A stretch of DNA of 57,827 nt, taken from NCBI GenBank assembly GCA_025457865.1, contig JALOTP010000007.1, positions 1 through 57,827 of the forward strand, written 5' to 3'. Position numbers and translations under genes: made by a program. Source of the DNA: Thermoplasmatota archaeon. GTDB lineage: Archaea; Thermoplasmatota; Penumbrarchaeia; Penumbrarchaeales; Penumbrarchaeaceae. The first letter of the stretch is position 1, and every line of letters begins with the position of its first letter. Positions 16,418-23,869 of this stretch are shown here, one piece after another. The notes beneath the pieces were generated by a model. The model saw only the letters and a list, made by a program, of their open reading frames with translations. It was not told the origin of the DNA and made no database searches.

Positions 16418-19219
16418 ATGGAGGTCCTATCCCGCGATGTCACCAGGCACCTAAGGAAGAGGGGGATCAGACAGGCGACCGACCCACAGAGGCTCGCCAT
16501 GGGCCCTATCCTCGAAGGGAAGGATGTGCTCTTGATCGCCCCTACAGGCTACGGGAAGACGGAAGCGACCTTCGGTCCGCTCCTGCAGAGACTCGTAGAG
16601 GAACGGAGCGAGGCCATCGGCCTGATCTACATCGCACCTCTTCGGGCACTTAACAGGGACATCCTGGAAAGGATGAGCAACTGGTGCGAGGACCTGGACC
16701 TCACCATCTCCGTGAGGCATTCCGATACCGAACGGTCGGAGAGGACCAGACAGGCAAGGAAGCCACCAGATGTCCTTGTGACCACACCCGAGACGCTCCA
16801 GATCATGTTCACCGGTTCCCGCTTGAGAGAGGGATTGAAGAACGTTAGGAGCATTATCGTCGACGAGGTCCATGAGCTCTATGGTGAAGAGAGAGGGGCG
16901 CAGTTGGAGCTCGCCCTTGCAAGATTGGACCATCTTGCGGGCAGAAAGGTGCAGAGGATAGGTCTATCCGCCACCGTCTGGAGCGCCAAGGATGTCGCAT
17001 CCTATTTGGGCGGACCTACGAGAAAGGTCGAGATAATCAGGGGGGATTGGAAGAAGCGCTTCTCCTTCGAGGTGGATTCTCCCGAGGTCATGCCCGAGGA
17101 CAAGGAGACCTCAAAGGCAATAGGCTGCTCGCCAAAGGTTGCCTCCGTCATAAGGAGGATAACGGAACTTTCCGCCATGAGCGGTTCAGTATTGCTCTTT
17201 GCAAACTCAAGGGATATGGCCGAGGCCCTTTCGGCCAGGCTTCGGCTCTTCGACCCAGCCCTCAAACTGGGGGTCCATCATGGTTCGTTATCGAGGGAGG
17301 CCAGGATGGAGACCGAGAGGGAGTTCAAGGAAGGGAAGCTCAAGGTCCTTGTGTGCACATCTTCGATGGAGCTGGGAATGGACATAGGGAAGGTGGACCT
17401 GGTCATCCAGTTCAAATCCCCCAAAGAGGTCTCCAGGCTCCTCCAGAGGGCTGGCAGGGCTGGCCATAGGGTCGAGGAGGTCTCCAGGTGCGTCGTCCTT
17501 GCCACAGGGTCCGACGATGTGCTGGAGTCGGCTGTCATTGCGCATCTTGCCATCAAGGGGCGATTGGAGAGGAGGGGCTCAAGGAAGATGATGCTCGGGG
17601 TGCTCGCCAATCAGGCCCTGTCCATGGCCTCTTCGGAGAAGAGCTATCACCTCTCCGACCTTCTTGCGATGGCAAGGTCGACCCACACGTTCCAGGACCT
17701 CACCGAGGAGGGACTGATGAGGGTGATCAGGTTCCTGAACGATTCAATGGTCCTCTACTTCGATGAAGGAACGGGGGACATTAAGGGAGGTCGGAGGGCA
17801 CGGGAGTACTTCTACGACAATATCTCCATGCTCCCGGAGGAGAGGGTGATGGAGATCAAGGACCTCTCCACCAGGAAGGTCATAGGGACACTGGATATGG
17901 ATTTTGTGCTGTCCAACCTGGAACCCTATTCAAGGTTCATAGTCAGGGGACAGCCTTGGAGGGTGGTCGATATCACAGATGACGAGGTCGTGGTCGAACC
18001 GGTCAGCGACCTCGGCCCCGTCCCCGCATGGTCAGGTTCCGACATCCCTGTGCCTTGGGAAGTGGCCAGGGAGGTCGCCAGGGTAAGGAAGGAGCTCGTC
18101 CGGTGGCTGAAGGAAGAGAGCGGTAGGCCCGGGGTCTTCAGGGACCTGCCCATGACATCGGAGGCGAAGAGGACGGTAATCTCATCTTTCAAGGAACAAT
18201 TGGAGGAAGGGTTCGGAACACCCGACACCGATACGATAACGCTCGAGATCGGACAGGAGGGCGCTATCATGGGGGTATGCGGCGGCACGAAGGTCAATGA
18301 GACCCTGGGAAGGGTGCTTTCCTCACTGATATCTGCCAAGCACGGAGGGGTCATCGTAGTTGACAAGGACCCTTACAGGGTAATGATGATGGGTGACCTC
18401 CGTTTGAAGGCGGCGGACCTGAGATGGGCCCTGGACAATGCTCCAGTGAACGAGCTGGACAGGATGGTACCCATCCTTCTTCGTAACTCACCTCTTCTAC
18501 GCTGGCAGATGATGCACGTCGCTAGGAAGTTCGGGGTGCTGGGCAAGGTCGAGGACCCTAAAAGGTTCCCCTTAAAGAGGCTCCTTGCACGTTTCAGGGA
18601 CACCATGATCATGGAGGATGCGATGGCCAGGGTCATGGAGGAGAGGCTTGATATGGAGAACACATCCAGGGTCCTGTCGTCAATCAGGGACGGAAAGGTC
18701 CAGCTCATCGTCCAGAAGATATCGCCGCTTTCTATGGAAGGGTCCCTGGCCCGCTCCGAGTTCATGACACCGGAAACCGCCAGGAGCGAGGTGCTGACGG
18801 CCGTCAAGGAAAGGTTGATGACCTCTGCCGTCAAGCTCACCTGCATGAGCTGCGGCTCGAGCATGAGAGCCACTGCTGAAAGGGCAAGGACCATTACAGG
18901 CTGCCACCGCTGCGGTTCAAGGATGTTAGCCCCGCTACCTCCAGGGGACATGAGAACGATAGGTGCGGTGGAGGAGGGGCTGGTTAAGAAGAAGAAGCTC
19001 ACAGGGGACGACAAGAAGCGCCTTGAGGCCGCTGTGATGGCCGCACATCTCTTCCAGCAGTACGGCTACAAAGCTGTCCTCTGTATGGCGGGGAGGGGAG
19101 TGGGGCCCAAGACAGCGGGAAGGATACTCTCCATGAACTACGAGGACGATGACGACCTTGTAAGGAGGGTGTTCGGGGAGGAAATAAGGTATGCCAGGAC
19201 CAGAAGGTTCTGGGATTGA
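16418..19219 (+). CDS. lhr: Lhr-type superfamily 2 helicase with zinc ribbon
   Basis: About 933 residues. Walker A is in APTGYGKTE, the DEAD-type box is DEVHEL, motif III is GLSAT, and motifs V-VI are ELGMDIGKVDLVI and QRAGRAGH. A winged-helix and Lhr-core region follows. A C-terminal zinc ribbon has CMSCG and CHRCG, and the tail contains a helix-hairpin-helix-like GVGPKTAGRIL. Archaeal Lhr-type helicases unwind DNA:RNA and forked DNA during repair and replication restart. The frame opens at a TTG at 16361, but the ATG at 16418 follows GAGGG closely and homologs start near this point, so it is preferred with some doubt. The gene diverges from mutL, so two DNA-repair genes share a promoter region. 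Confidence 0.9.
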   Translation: MEVLSRDVTRHLRKRGIRQATDPQRLAMGPILEGKDVLLIAPTGYGKTEATFGPLLQRLVEERSEAIGLIYIAPLRALNRDILERMSNWCEDLDLTISVRHSDTERSERTRQARKPPDVLVTTPETLQIMFTGSRLREGLKNVRSIIVDEVHELYGEERGAQLELALARLDHLAGRKVQRIGLSATVWSAKDVASYLGGPTRKVEIIRGDWKKRFSFEVDSPEVMPEDKETSKAIGCSPKVASVIRRITELSAMSGSVLLFANSRDMAEALSARLRLFDPALKLGVHHGSLSREARMETEREFKEGKLKVLVCTSSMELGMDIGKVDLVIQFKSPKEVSRLLQRAGRAGHRVEEVSRCVVLATGSDDVLESAVIAHLAIKGRLERRGSRKMMLGVLANQALSMASSEKSYHLSDLLAMARSTHTFQDLTEEGLMRVIRFLNDSMVLYFDEGTGDIKGGRRAREYFYDNISMLPEERVMEIKDLSTRKVIGTLDMDFVLSNLEPYSRFIVRGQPWRVVDITDDEVVVEPVSDLGPVPAWSGSDIPVPWEVAREVARVRKELVRWLKEESGRPGVFRDLPMTSEAKRTVISSFKEQLEEGFGTPDTDTITLEIGQEGAIMGVCGGTKVNETLGRVLSSLISAKHGGVIVVDKDPYRVMMMGDLRLKAADLRWALDNAPVNELDRMVPILLRNSPLLRWQMMHVARKFGVLGKVEDPKRFPLKRLLARFRDTMIMEDAMARVMEERLDMENTSRVLSSIRDGKVQLIVQKISPLSMEGSLARSEFMTPETARSEVLTAVKERLMTSAVKLTCMSCGSSMRATAERARTITGCHRCGSRMLAPLPPGDMRTIGAVEEGLVKKKKLTGDDKKRLEAAVMAAHLFQQYGYKAVLCMAGRGVGPKTAGRILSMNYEDDDDLVRRVFGEEIRYARTRRFWD

Positions 19220-19299
19220 ACGATCACTGGGTCGGCCCGACCAATAATTATGTGAAAAAACATAAAATACATAAATGACATATTCCTATGGGTGGTCAC

Positions 19300-19548
19300 A
19301 TGCCATCAATGACCCTAGCCATCCCAGAGGACCTCCACCAGCTGATAAGGAAGCACAATGAGATCAGATGGAGCGAGATCGCCAGACGGGCCATGTGGGA
19401 ATATGCCAATAGGCTTAACCTGATGGATGATATGCTGAAGGATAGCAAATTGACCGAAGAGGATGCAACAAGGATCGCAAATAAGGTCAAGAAGGGCATA
19501 CATAAGCACCACATGAGGAAACTGGATGAAGCTAGTGATCGACACTAA
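19300..19548 (+). CDS. VapB-like antitoxin
   Basis: About 82 residues. The N-terminus MPSMTLAIPEDLHQLI is a short DNA-binding strand-helix as in ribbon-helix-helix antitoxins, followed by RWSEIARRAMWEY, a second helix. The C-terminal part is helical and basic, and would wrap the toxin. The stop codon lies 23 bases inside the toxin gene, the classic coupling of a toxin-antitoxin operon. GGTGGT precedes the ATG at 19300; the ATGs at 19288 and 19309 are alternatives. Upstream, ACATAAA repeats (19256-19278) are candidate operator or promoter sequence. Confidence 0.78.
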   Translation: MPSMTLAIPEDLHQLIRKHNEIRWSEIARRAMWEYANRLNLMDDMLKDSKLTEEDATRIANKVKKGIHKHHMRKLDEASDRH

Positions 19549-19945
19549 CATCGTAATATCAGCATTGATACGGGATTCTACAACAAGAAGATTGATAATG
19601 TATCCTGGATTGGACCTAATATCTCCGGAATATCTGCATATGGAATTGAAGAAGTATGACACTGAACTTATTGAGCTGACCGGACTTGACCCAAGAATAT
19701 ATAATATAGTAAAGAACGAGATATTATCAAAAATAACTACCGTTCCTTATTCGGAGTATGGTCACAATTTCGAAGATGCCTTGGAGATCATGAAAGAAAT
19801 CGATGAAGATGATTCCTCTTTCATCGCAGTTGCGCTCTCACTTGCCGTTGATGGGATATGGAGCAATGATAAGGGTCTTCAGAGACAGCAAATGGTCAAG
19901 GTCTGGACAACAAAAGATCTAATAGTCATCATAGAGGGAAAATGA
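19526..19945 (+). CDS. PIN-domain toxin (VapC-like)
   Basis: A 139-residue PIN-domain ribonuclease. Acidic active-site positions are visible: Asp6 in LVIDTN, a central Glu (SPEYLHMEL), Asp in DEDDSSFIAVAL (about 95) and Asp in IWSNDKGL (about 114). It would cleave tRNA or mRNA when free of its antitoxin, which lies immediately upstream and overlaps. The AT-rich composition and A-ending codons differ from the adjacent Lhr gene, in keeping with a mobile toxin-antitoxin module. Confidence 0.85.
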   Translation: MKLVIDTNIVISALIRDSTTRRLIMYPGLDLISPEYLHMELKKYDTELIELTGLDPRIYNIVKNEILSKITTVPYSEYGHNFEDALEIMKEIDEDDSSFIAVALSLAVDGIWSNDKGLQRQQMVKVWTTKDLIVIIEGK

Positions 19946-20006
19946 GAAAAATGCGAATAGGACCTAGACTAATGTATTAATCCCCGGACCTATTTGGGAC
20001 CGTCGG

Positions 20007-21131
20007 ATGGTTACATCCATGAAGGATGAGAAACGGTTGACGAAGATAGGTATCATATCCATTTTGCCAGGCATAGCTTTGATATCCATTGGGATCGTCC
20101 TGACCTTCATCTACCTCTTCACATCACATGCAATAATGCAAAATAATATAGATAACATTAAATTATCATATACCGTGACCGAATCGGAACATGAGTTCGA
20201 TCTGACATTGGAAAAGGGGGAGTACAAGATCTGGTATTGGGAGGATGAATACCTGGGAGAGGTGTCGATATTCATCAATGGGACCTGTATCGAGAAGAAC
20301 CTGACCCAAGATCTTAAAAATGATACTGCAAAAAGGTACAATGAGGAGGAGTTACGCTTTTGTTTATGTTCTTTCATTACCACTGAAAGATCTGCTGTCC
20401 ACATTGAAAAAACAGGAGATGGAGGATTCACTTTATCAGGGTCAGACAGTAGACAAATTGATCATGCTCTATCCAATATCGGTTTAGCAATGGTGGTCTC
20501 TGGATTGTTATTGACCTTTCCTGGGCTTATCATCATGTTCTATTTGAACAGGAACGATGCAAGAGCCTTGAGCATGATGAGAAAACGGGAGAGGGAGGAA
20601 CTGAAAAAGGTCAGGTTCGACATCAAGAACCCAAAACAGGTCGCAGGCGCGCTCCTGATATTCGTCCTCGGTCCAGTTTCCATAGCATTCTCCCTAGCCT
20701 TTCCGTTCTATTTCGAGTTCGACTGGTATGGCTTTCTCAAATTGCCTTTGATAATCTTCGGAGTTGTATCTTTCATCATAGGCTACCAAATGTTCTACAA
20801 CAAACAAATGCTCGGTCCAGGCGGTCAGCTTTCCTTCAGGAGAGCACCCGTCGACCCATCTAAGAGCGTTCCATTCTATCAATGCCACATCTGCCAGAGG
20901 TTCAACAAGCTCGGGATCGGGGAAGTACCTAAGGACCTGACCTGTGAGAGATGCGGTACTCAACTTTACCGTGAGGGTCAGAAAGTGAGCAATGAGAACT
21001 TTGTGATGATAGCATGCCCCCTATGCAGGAGCATCATTGTCTTTCCGGCAAGGTCTGGAGAGATCAATTGCCCTAACTGCGGGATTTCGTTATCGATAAA
21101 GGTCAAGGAAAAAGATGACCAGGGGCACTGA
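20007..21131 (+). CDS. Membrane protein with C-terminal cytosolic zinc ribbons
   Basis: A 374-residue protein of unknown function. Hydrophobic helices lie at about 13-36, 155-178, 208-232 and 240-262. Between the first two is an outer domain of some 115 residues. The C-terminus (about 290-365) has four paired motifs, CHIC/CERC and CPLC/CPNC, forming two zinc ribbons that should face the cytoplasm. A leaderless start at 20007 is suggested by the AT-rich GTATTAAT at about 19974-19981; the ATG at 20019 is an alternative. The N-terminal half is AT-richer than the C-terminal half. It belongs to the window's recurring set of membrane proteins with cytosolic ribbons. Confidence 0.75.
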   Translation: MVTSMKDEKRLTKIGIISILPGIALISIGIVLTFIYLFTSHAIMQNNIDNIKLSYTVTESEHEFDLTLEKGEYKIWYWEDEYLGEVSIFINGTCIEKNLTQDLKNDTAKRYNEEELRFCLCSFITTERSAVHIEKTGDGGFTLSGSDSRQIDHALSNIGLAMVVSGLLLTFPGLIIMFYLNRNDARALSMMRKREREELKKVRFDIKNPKQVAGALLIFVLGPVSIAFSLAFPFYFEFDWYGFLKLPLIIFGVVSFIIGYQMFYNKQMLGPGGQLSFRRAPVDPSKSVPFYQCHICQRFNKLGIGEVPKDLTCERCGTQLYREGQKVSNENFVMIACPLCRSIIVFPARSGEINCPNCGISLSIKVKEKDDQGH

Positions 21132-21189
21132 TATCGATGTCAAGCTCCTCATATCCTATTAAGAATACTGGATGACCAGAAGGGCTTGA

Positions 21190-21198
21190 TTTATATCC
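21190..21198 (+). promoter_or_regulatory. TATA box for the EamA transporter
   Basis: TTTATATCC sits about 26 bases upstream of the ATG at 21220, the archaeal distance for leaderless initiation. Confidence 0.5.
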
Positions 21199-21219
21199 TA
21201 CCTTGAGGTTGGGCGGCGG

Positions 21220-22119
21220 ATGTCCGCTGTCCTAGGTGAGCTGGCAGCACTGGCAACCTCGGTGCTCTGGTCCACTTCCTCCACCCTCTTCACGCTGGGC
21301 AGCAGGAGGCAGACCCCGCAGATAGTTAACAGGGTCAGGCTCGTCGGAGCTGTCATCCTCTTGGGACTGTCGCATCTCATCTTTCTCGGGTATCTCATCC
21401 CCAGGGAAACTACCTTCATTTGGCTCCTTCTGGGACTTTCCGGAATCATAGGGCTTGCCCTAGGGGATGCTTTCCTTTTCTGGTCCTACATCAAGATGGG
21501 GCCCCGCGTATCCATGCTCCTCATGTCCCTTGCGCCGATAATCACGACCTCGGCAGCTTGGGTCCTCTTCGATGAGAGATTGTCCCTGCTGAAGGTCGTC
21601 GCCATCATAGTCACCCTCTCCGGGGTCGCCTGGGTAATCCTTGATAAGGGAGAGAACCACGCCCATTTCAAGATCACGGCATTCGGGGTCCTGCTGGGGC
21701 TCGGGGCGATGCTCGGGCAGGCCATCCAGCTCCTGATGGCCGGCTATGCCATGGACCACATGAACAGCTCGAACCCTCCTCTTGCGGCGACCTTCATCAG
21801 GATACTCTGGGGAGCGAGCGCCGTATGGTTCGCGACGCTCGTGCTGGGAAGGACCGGAAAGACCGTTAGGGCCTTGAAGGACCGGAAGTTCGTAGGGTTC
21901 ATTGCCCTGGCAACGGTGTTCGGGCCGTTCCTCGGGATATGGGCGTCCTTCATAGCCATAGACAATGTCGAGATGGGGATAGCCTCCACCCTGATGTCCC
22001 TCTCCCCGCTCATCATGATACCGATTTCCAGGATAGTTTTCAAGGAGAAGGTGTCTGTGAGGTCGATCGCAGGGACCGTTGTCGCCATGATAGGCGTAGC
22101 GGGATTGTTCCTGCTCTGA
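21220..22119 (+). CDS. EamA/DMT-family transporter
   Basis: A 299-residue membrane protein with ten predicted helices arranged as two five-helix repeats. Each repeat ends in the family's tail: LLKVVAIIVTLSGVAWVIL near 130-145 and VRSIAGTVVAMIGVAGLFLL at the end. EamA carriers export or import small metabolites such as amino acids or nucleobases; the substrate is not predictable. No co-directional partner is close, so it is probably transcribed alone from the TATA box at 21190. It converges on the toxin-antitoxin pair downstream. Confidence 0.87.
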   Translation: MSAVLGELAALATSVLWSTSSTLFTLGSRRQTPQIVNRVRLVGAVILLGLSHLIFLGYLIPRETTFIWLLLGLSGIIGLALGDAFLFWSYIKMGPRVSMLLMSLAPIITTSAAWVLFDERLSLLKVVAIIVTLSGVAWVILDKGENHAHFKITAFGVLLGLGAMLGQAIQLLMAGYAMDHMNSSNPPLAATFIRILWGASAVWFATLVLGRTGKTVRALKDRKFVGFIALATVFGPFLGIWASFIAIDNVEMGIASTLMSLSPLIMIPISRIVFKEKVSVRSIAGTVVAMIGVAGLFLL

Positions 22120-22176
22120 AGCGGCGTGTAAGGTCTTGAGGGATCAAACCTATTATCACCCTGACCTGAACAACTT

Positions 22177-22596
22177 TTATTTTTTGAAATCATTGATAGC
22201 AGAGCGGATATCCCTAGCATTATCATACTTCCTCAACAGCTCCCTATCCTCTGTTATCAGGTAAGCTTCCCTGGCCTTCGCTATCGCAATATGGACCGCA
22301 TCATAGAAGGTGATGTCCATGTTCAAAGCGCATTCAAGGGTGGCCTCCGATAGGTCATCGTTCATCGGGACCCTCGCTATACCGAGGGAATAGAGGTCGG
22401 ACAAGAGCCCTGGAACATTCCTTTTGCCTCGATAGTGCTTCCACAGCACGTTCCCGACCTCGTAGAAGGCAAGTTCCGATACCATCAGGTCGGTCTCTTC
22501 CTCTATGGCGCTTTCGACAATGGAGAACACAAGGTCCGAACCGGGCTCATCGATGACAAGCTTGGCTAGGACCGAGGAATCCAGGACAATTCTCAT
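22177..22596 (-). CDS. vapC: PIN-domain toxin VapC
   Basis: A 139-residue PIN ribonuclease. The active-site acids are Asp6 (IVLDSSVLAKL), Glu42 (SELAFYEVGN), Asp99 (ITFYDAVHIAIA) and Asp117 (LITEDREL). It is more classical than the 19526 toxin. The start codon overlaps the antitoxin stop by four bases (ATGA), so translation is coupled. Confidence 0.92.
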   Translation of the reverse strand: MRIVLDSSVLAKLVIDEPGSDLVFSIVESAIEEETDLMVSELAFYEVGNVLWKHYRGKRNVPGLLSDLYSLGIARVPMNDDLSEATLECALNMDITFYDAVHIAIAKAREAYLITEDRELLRKYDNARDIRSAINDFKK

Positions 22597-22808
22597 CTGG
22601 AGTCCCTGTCCTGTCTTATCATCTCAACGCATGAACGGCCTTTCCTCCCAATTCGCCCTGCCTTCAATCTGCGAAGGGCGTTCCTGGACCTTTCCTTCCT
22701 GAGCTCCTTTTCGAGCAGGGCTTTGATGTAGCTCGACGGCTTCATCCCGGTGGCACTGATCTCTTCCAAGGTCCCTTCGTCCACCCTCAGAGATATGGTT
22801 ACGCTCAT
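22593..22808 (-). CDS. vapB: Ribbon-helix-helix antitoxin
   Basis: A 71-residue protein beginning MSVTISLRVDEG, the beta-strand of a ribbon-helix-helix DNA-binding domain, followed by two helices (TLEEISATG, SSYIKALLEKEL) and a basic C-terminal arm that would bind the VapC toxin. The frame runs upstream, but the Met at 22808 is right for the fold, and the operator palindrome overlaps this start codon. The protein probably represses its own operon. Confidence 0.88.
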   Translation of the reverse strand: MSVTISLRVDEGTLEEISATGMKPSSYIKALLEKELRKERSRNALRRLKAGRIGRKGRSCVEMIRQDRDSR

Positions 22809-22840
22809 GTTTACACCTGTGTAAACATTATTGTTTACAT
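22807..22840. promoter_or_regulatory. Palindromic operator of the vapBC operon, with a third half-site
   Basis: Arms ATGTTTACAC (22807-22816) and GTGTAAACAT (22819-22828) are perfect inverted copies separated by two bases, and a third half-site TGTTTACAT follows at 22832-22840. The palindrome overlaps the antitoxin start codon by two bases. The minus-strand TATA (AATATATC, 22850-22843) predicts transcription starting within it. Bound antitoxin would therefore block initiation directly. Confidence 0.8.
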
Positions 22841-22906
22841 ACGATATATTCCTTTCCCCGCCCAACCAACTGGTAGGTATTATTACGGGCAGGACCATTC
22901 ACTGCC

Positions 22907-23419
22907 ATGGAGCGGACCGCTCTGAGCGATAGGGCATACGACCTGGCCTTCGCCTACGAGAAGGAATATGGGGGCTGCACCCAGGCGGTCCTATCCTCCA
23001 TCAAGGACATTTTCGGTACCATCCCCGATGATGTCATCAAGGCCGGGCACGCGATGGCGGGAGGGGGTGCGCTCTCCACCAAGGGGACCTGTGGAGCCCT
23101 GAACGGCGGCATCATGGCACTCTCGTTCTTCTTCGGCAGGCCACGGGACGGGTTCGGAAAGGGGCATTTCTCGAGGTCCTACAAACTTTCAAAGAAGCTC
23201 TGTGACAGGTTCATCGCCGAGTACGGTAGTACACTCTGTCCCGATGTCCAGACGAAGCTCATGGGCAGGAGCTTCGACCTCTGGAGCAAGGAGGATTACC
23301 AGAGGTTCGAAGAAGCAGGGGCCCATGCAGATAAATGCACATCTGTTGTAGGGAACGCTGCCAAATGGACCGCTGAGCTCCTCCAGGCGGAGGGGATAAT
23401 TCCACTTCCGGAACATTGA
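22907..23419 (+). CDS. C_GCAxxG_C_C family (split-soret-like) protein
   Basis: A 170-residue member of the C_GCAxxG_C_C family. It has the family's spaced cysteines: GGCTQAV (Cys24), GTCGALNGG (about 65), LCPDV (about 108) and DKCTSVVG (about 145). Family members are putative redox or metal-binding proteins in anaerobes; a biochemical role is not established. A carbonic-anhydrase-like gene follows 41 bases downstream with its own TATA element. Confidence 0.85.
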   Translation: MERTALSDRAYDLAFAYEKEYGGCTQAVLSSIKDIFGTIPDDVIKAGHAMAGGGALSTKGTCGALNGGIMALSFFFGRPRDGFGKGHFSRSYKLSKKLCDRFIAEYGSTLCPDVQTKLMGRSFDLWSKEDYQRFEEAGAHADKCTSVVGNAAKWTAELLQAEGIIPLPEH

Positions 23420-23460
23420 AGGGTTTAAATCGGTCAATTCCCTCATGGCGTCCGATATAC

Positions 23461-23841
23461 ATGTCCCACGGAACTTTCGCAACGGTCATCAACTGCATGG
23501 ACGGTAGGACCCAGCTCCCTGTCAACAGGTGGACGACGAAGAAGTTCGGTGTCGATTATGTCGATACGATCACAGAACCGGGACCGAACGGTCTACTAGC
23601 AAAGGGGGATGCGGCCCTAACCGCATCCATCAAGAACAGGGTCCTGATATCCGTAAAGAAGCATGGTTCGAAGACGATAGTCATCGTAGGGCACCATGAC
23701 TGTGCTGGCAATCCGGGTCCCAAGGACATGCAGGTCGAGCATGTGAAGAAGGCCATAGAGGTCGTCAGGTCCTGGTCGCTTGGTGTGGAGCTCGTAGGGG
23801 TCTATGTGAACGAGCTCTGGGAAGTCGAAAGGATAGATTAA
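23461..23841 (+). CDS. Short beta-carbonic-anhydrase-like protein
   Basis: A 126-residue protein. Cys12, Asp14 and Arg16 in INCMDGR, and His78 and Cys81 in GHHDCAG, reproduce the zinc ligands (Cys-His-Cys) and the Asp-Arg pair of beta-class carbonic anhydrases. It is only about 60-65% of the usual length, because the N-terminal arm and part of the C-terminus are absent. Carbonic anhydrase activity is likely but not certain; some small relatives have other roles. The frame opens at 23416, but TTTAAAT at 23424-23430 lies about 33 bases before the ATG at 23461, which also fits homologs. Confidence 0.68.
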   Translation: MSHGTFATVINCMDGRTQLPVNRWTTKKFGVDYVDTITEPGPNGLLAKGDAALTASIKNRVLISVKKHGSKTIVIVGHHDCAGNPGPKDMQVEHVKKAIEVVRSWSLGVELVGVYVNELWEVERID

Positions 23842-23869
23842 CGCCTTTCAAACGCTATCATAATAGTAT

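Noticed and set aside
19229..19241. GGTCGG/CCGACC near-palindrome after lhr as a terminator
   Set aside because: The spacer is a single base, too small for an RNA loop without losing pairs, and no T-run follows.
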